Part shown: positions 12,712-12,981 of the stretch, piece by piece
Layout of the letters: each line of letters opens with the position of its first letter
Position numbering within the stretch: the stretch's first letter is position 1
DNA from: Candidatus Woesearchaeota archaeon
GTDB lineage: Archaea; Nanobdellota; Nanobdellia; Woesearchaeales; 21-14-0-10-32-9
Assembly (NCBI GenBank): GCA_003560545.1
Contig: PWLK01000074.1
Span: forward strand, 1-12,981
Direction: 5' to 3'
Length of the DNA: 12,981 bases
Made by a program: the position numbers and the translations under genes
The notes under the pieces: generated by a model
Seen by the model: the letters and a program-made list of their open reading frames with translations, nothing else
Told to the model about the DNA's origin: nothing
The model's database searches: none

Positions 12712-12981
12712 ATGAGCGGACAAATGAATGAACAAATAGAAGTCGGACAAGCCAACATCAAAGTCATCTGAGTAGGTGGCGGCGGAGGAAACATGACGAA
12801 CTGGTTATACCTAAAAGGTGTCCAGGGCGCAGAAATCCTCGCATGTAACACAGACCAACAACACCTAAATGTAATCGAAGCAGACAGGAAATTCCTGATG
12901 GGCAAAGACGTAACCAGAGGCCTGGGATGCGGAGGCTACCCGGAAAAAGGAGCTGAAGCAGCACAGGAAAGCCTAACAACC
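12712..12981 (+). CDS. ftsZ: FtsZ cell-division GTPase, N-terminal part, with an in-frame TGA at codon 20 (truncated by window edge)
   Basis: The frame encodes a short tail, then IKVI, a TGA codon (12769-12771), VGGGGGNMTNW, GAEILACNTDQQHLNVI, FLMGKDVTRGLGCGGYPEKGAEAAQESL. This is the FtsZ GTP-binding start: T1 loop, the NTD segment and the TRGLG T3/T4 region, in a cytoplasmic tubulin-like GTPase that forms the division ring. Known FtsZ proteins read IKVIGVGGGGGN, so the TGA replaces exactly the first glycine. Frame and homology are intact after it, so this is a single base change (GGA to TGA), a sequencing error, or recoding, not a decayed gene. ATG 12712 is supported by GGAGG about 13 nt upstream. 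Codons end mostly in A or C, unlike the neighbours, as expected for a highly expressed gene. Confidence 0.88.

Noticed and set aside
12516..12731. 71-codon frame over the ftsZ promoter and leader
   Set aside because: It starts at the TATA box with TTG, has no Shine-Dalgarno, runs over the ftsZ ribosome-binding site and ends inside ftsZ; composition is not protein-like.
12769..12771. Selenocysteine reading of the ftsZ TGA
   Set aside because: The homologous residue is Gly, not Cys, and FtsZ is not a redox protein; the SECIS region, in archaea usually in the 3' UTR, is outside the window.
1..12981. tRNA, rRNA, CRISPR array, insertion sequence or attachment site
   Set aside because: No cloverleaf-like GTTCGAATC segment, spaced direct repeats, transposase or integrase frame was seen on either strand.

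Overview
The window looks like a piece of an archaeal chromosome, most likely from a small-genome DPANN-type archaeon (Woesearchaeota/Pacearchaeota-like; this rank is inference). The evidence is a set of archaeal families: a HerA-like ATPase, a NurA-like nuclease, a KaiC/RAD55-like ATPase, an archaeal class I fructose-bisphosphate aldolase, a THUMP/Trm11-type tRNA methyltransferase and FtsZ. Archaeal TATA boxes of the TTTATATA type also sit about 26 nt upstream of several start codons. No tRNA, rRNA, CRISPR array, transposase or phage gene was seen.

Layout. Positions 1-310 (-) hold the N-terminus of a HerA-like ATPase that runs off the window. Positions 376-1290 (+) hold a 26-residue membrane microprotein candidate and two overlapping small genes of unknown function. 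Positions 1320-3432 (-) hold a KaiC-like ATPase with an atypical Walker A and an FG-GAP/PQQ-like beta-propeller without a signal peptide. Positions 3544-6595 (+) hold a 12-helix transporter, an orphan aromatic-rich protein and a NurA-like nuclease, each with its own TATA box. Positions 6654-8745 (+) are a sugar-metabolism operon: a PfkB-family kinase with a C-terminal extension and a probable CTG start, then class I FBP aldolase. Positions 8818-10739 (+) are a second operon: a degenerate stand-alone PEP-synthase N-terminal domain with an acidic tail, coupled to a coiled-coil protein. It runs convergently, with a 20 bp overlap, into a Trm11/TrmG10-like methyltransferase (10720-11700, -). A winged-helix regulator follows (11824-12348, +), then a 363 bp non-coding stretch and the start of ftsZ (12712 to the window end).

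The wHTH-ftsZ region is the most striking part. The stretch before ftsZ holds two TATA boxes, a terminator-like hairpin, a perfect 7 bp inverted repeat bracketing the ftsZ-proximal TATA box, and a leader of about 160 nt with a potential closing stem. The ftsZ reading frame then has a TGA exactly where the first conserved glycine of the GTP-binding loop should be (IKVI-TGA-VGGGGGN), and the homology continues undisturbed afterwards.

Translation signals fall into two classes. Genes whose ATG lies about 26 nt after the TATA centre look leaderless. Genes with a short leader carry a Shine-Dalgarno sequence, and three of these start with GTG, CTG or TTG. TGA is the stop codon of three other genes here, so a genome-wide reassignment of UGA is unlikely.
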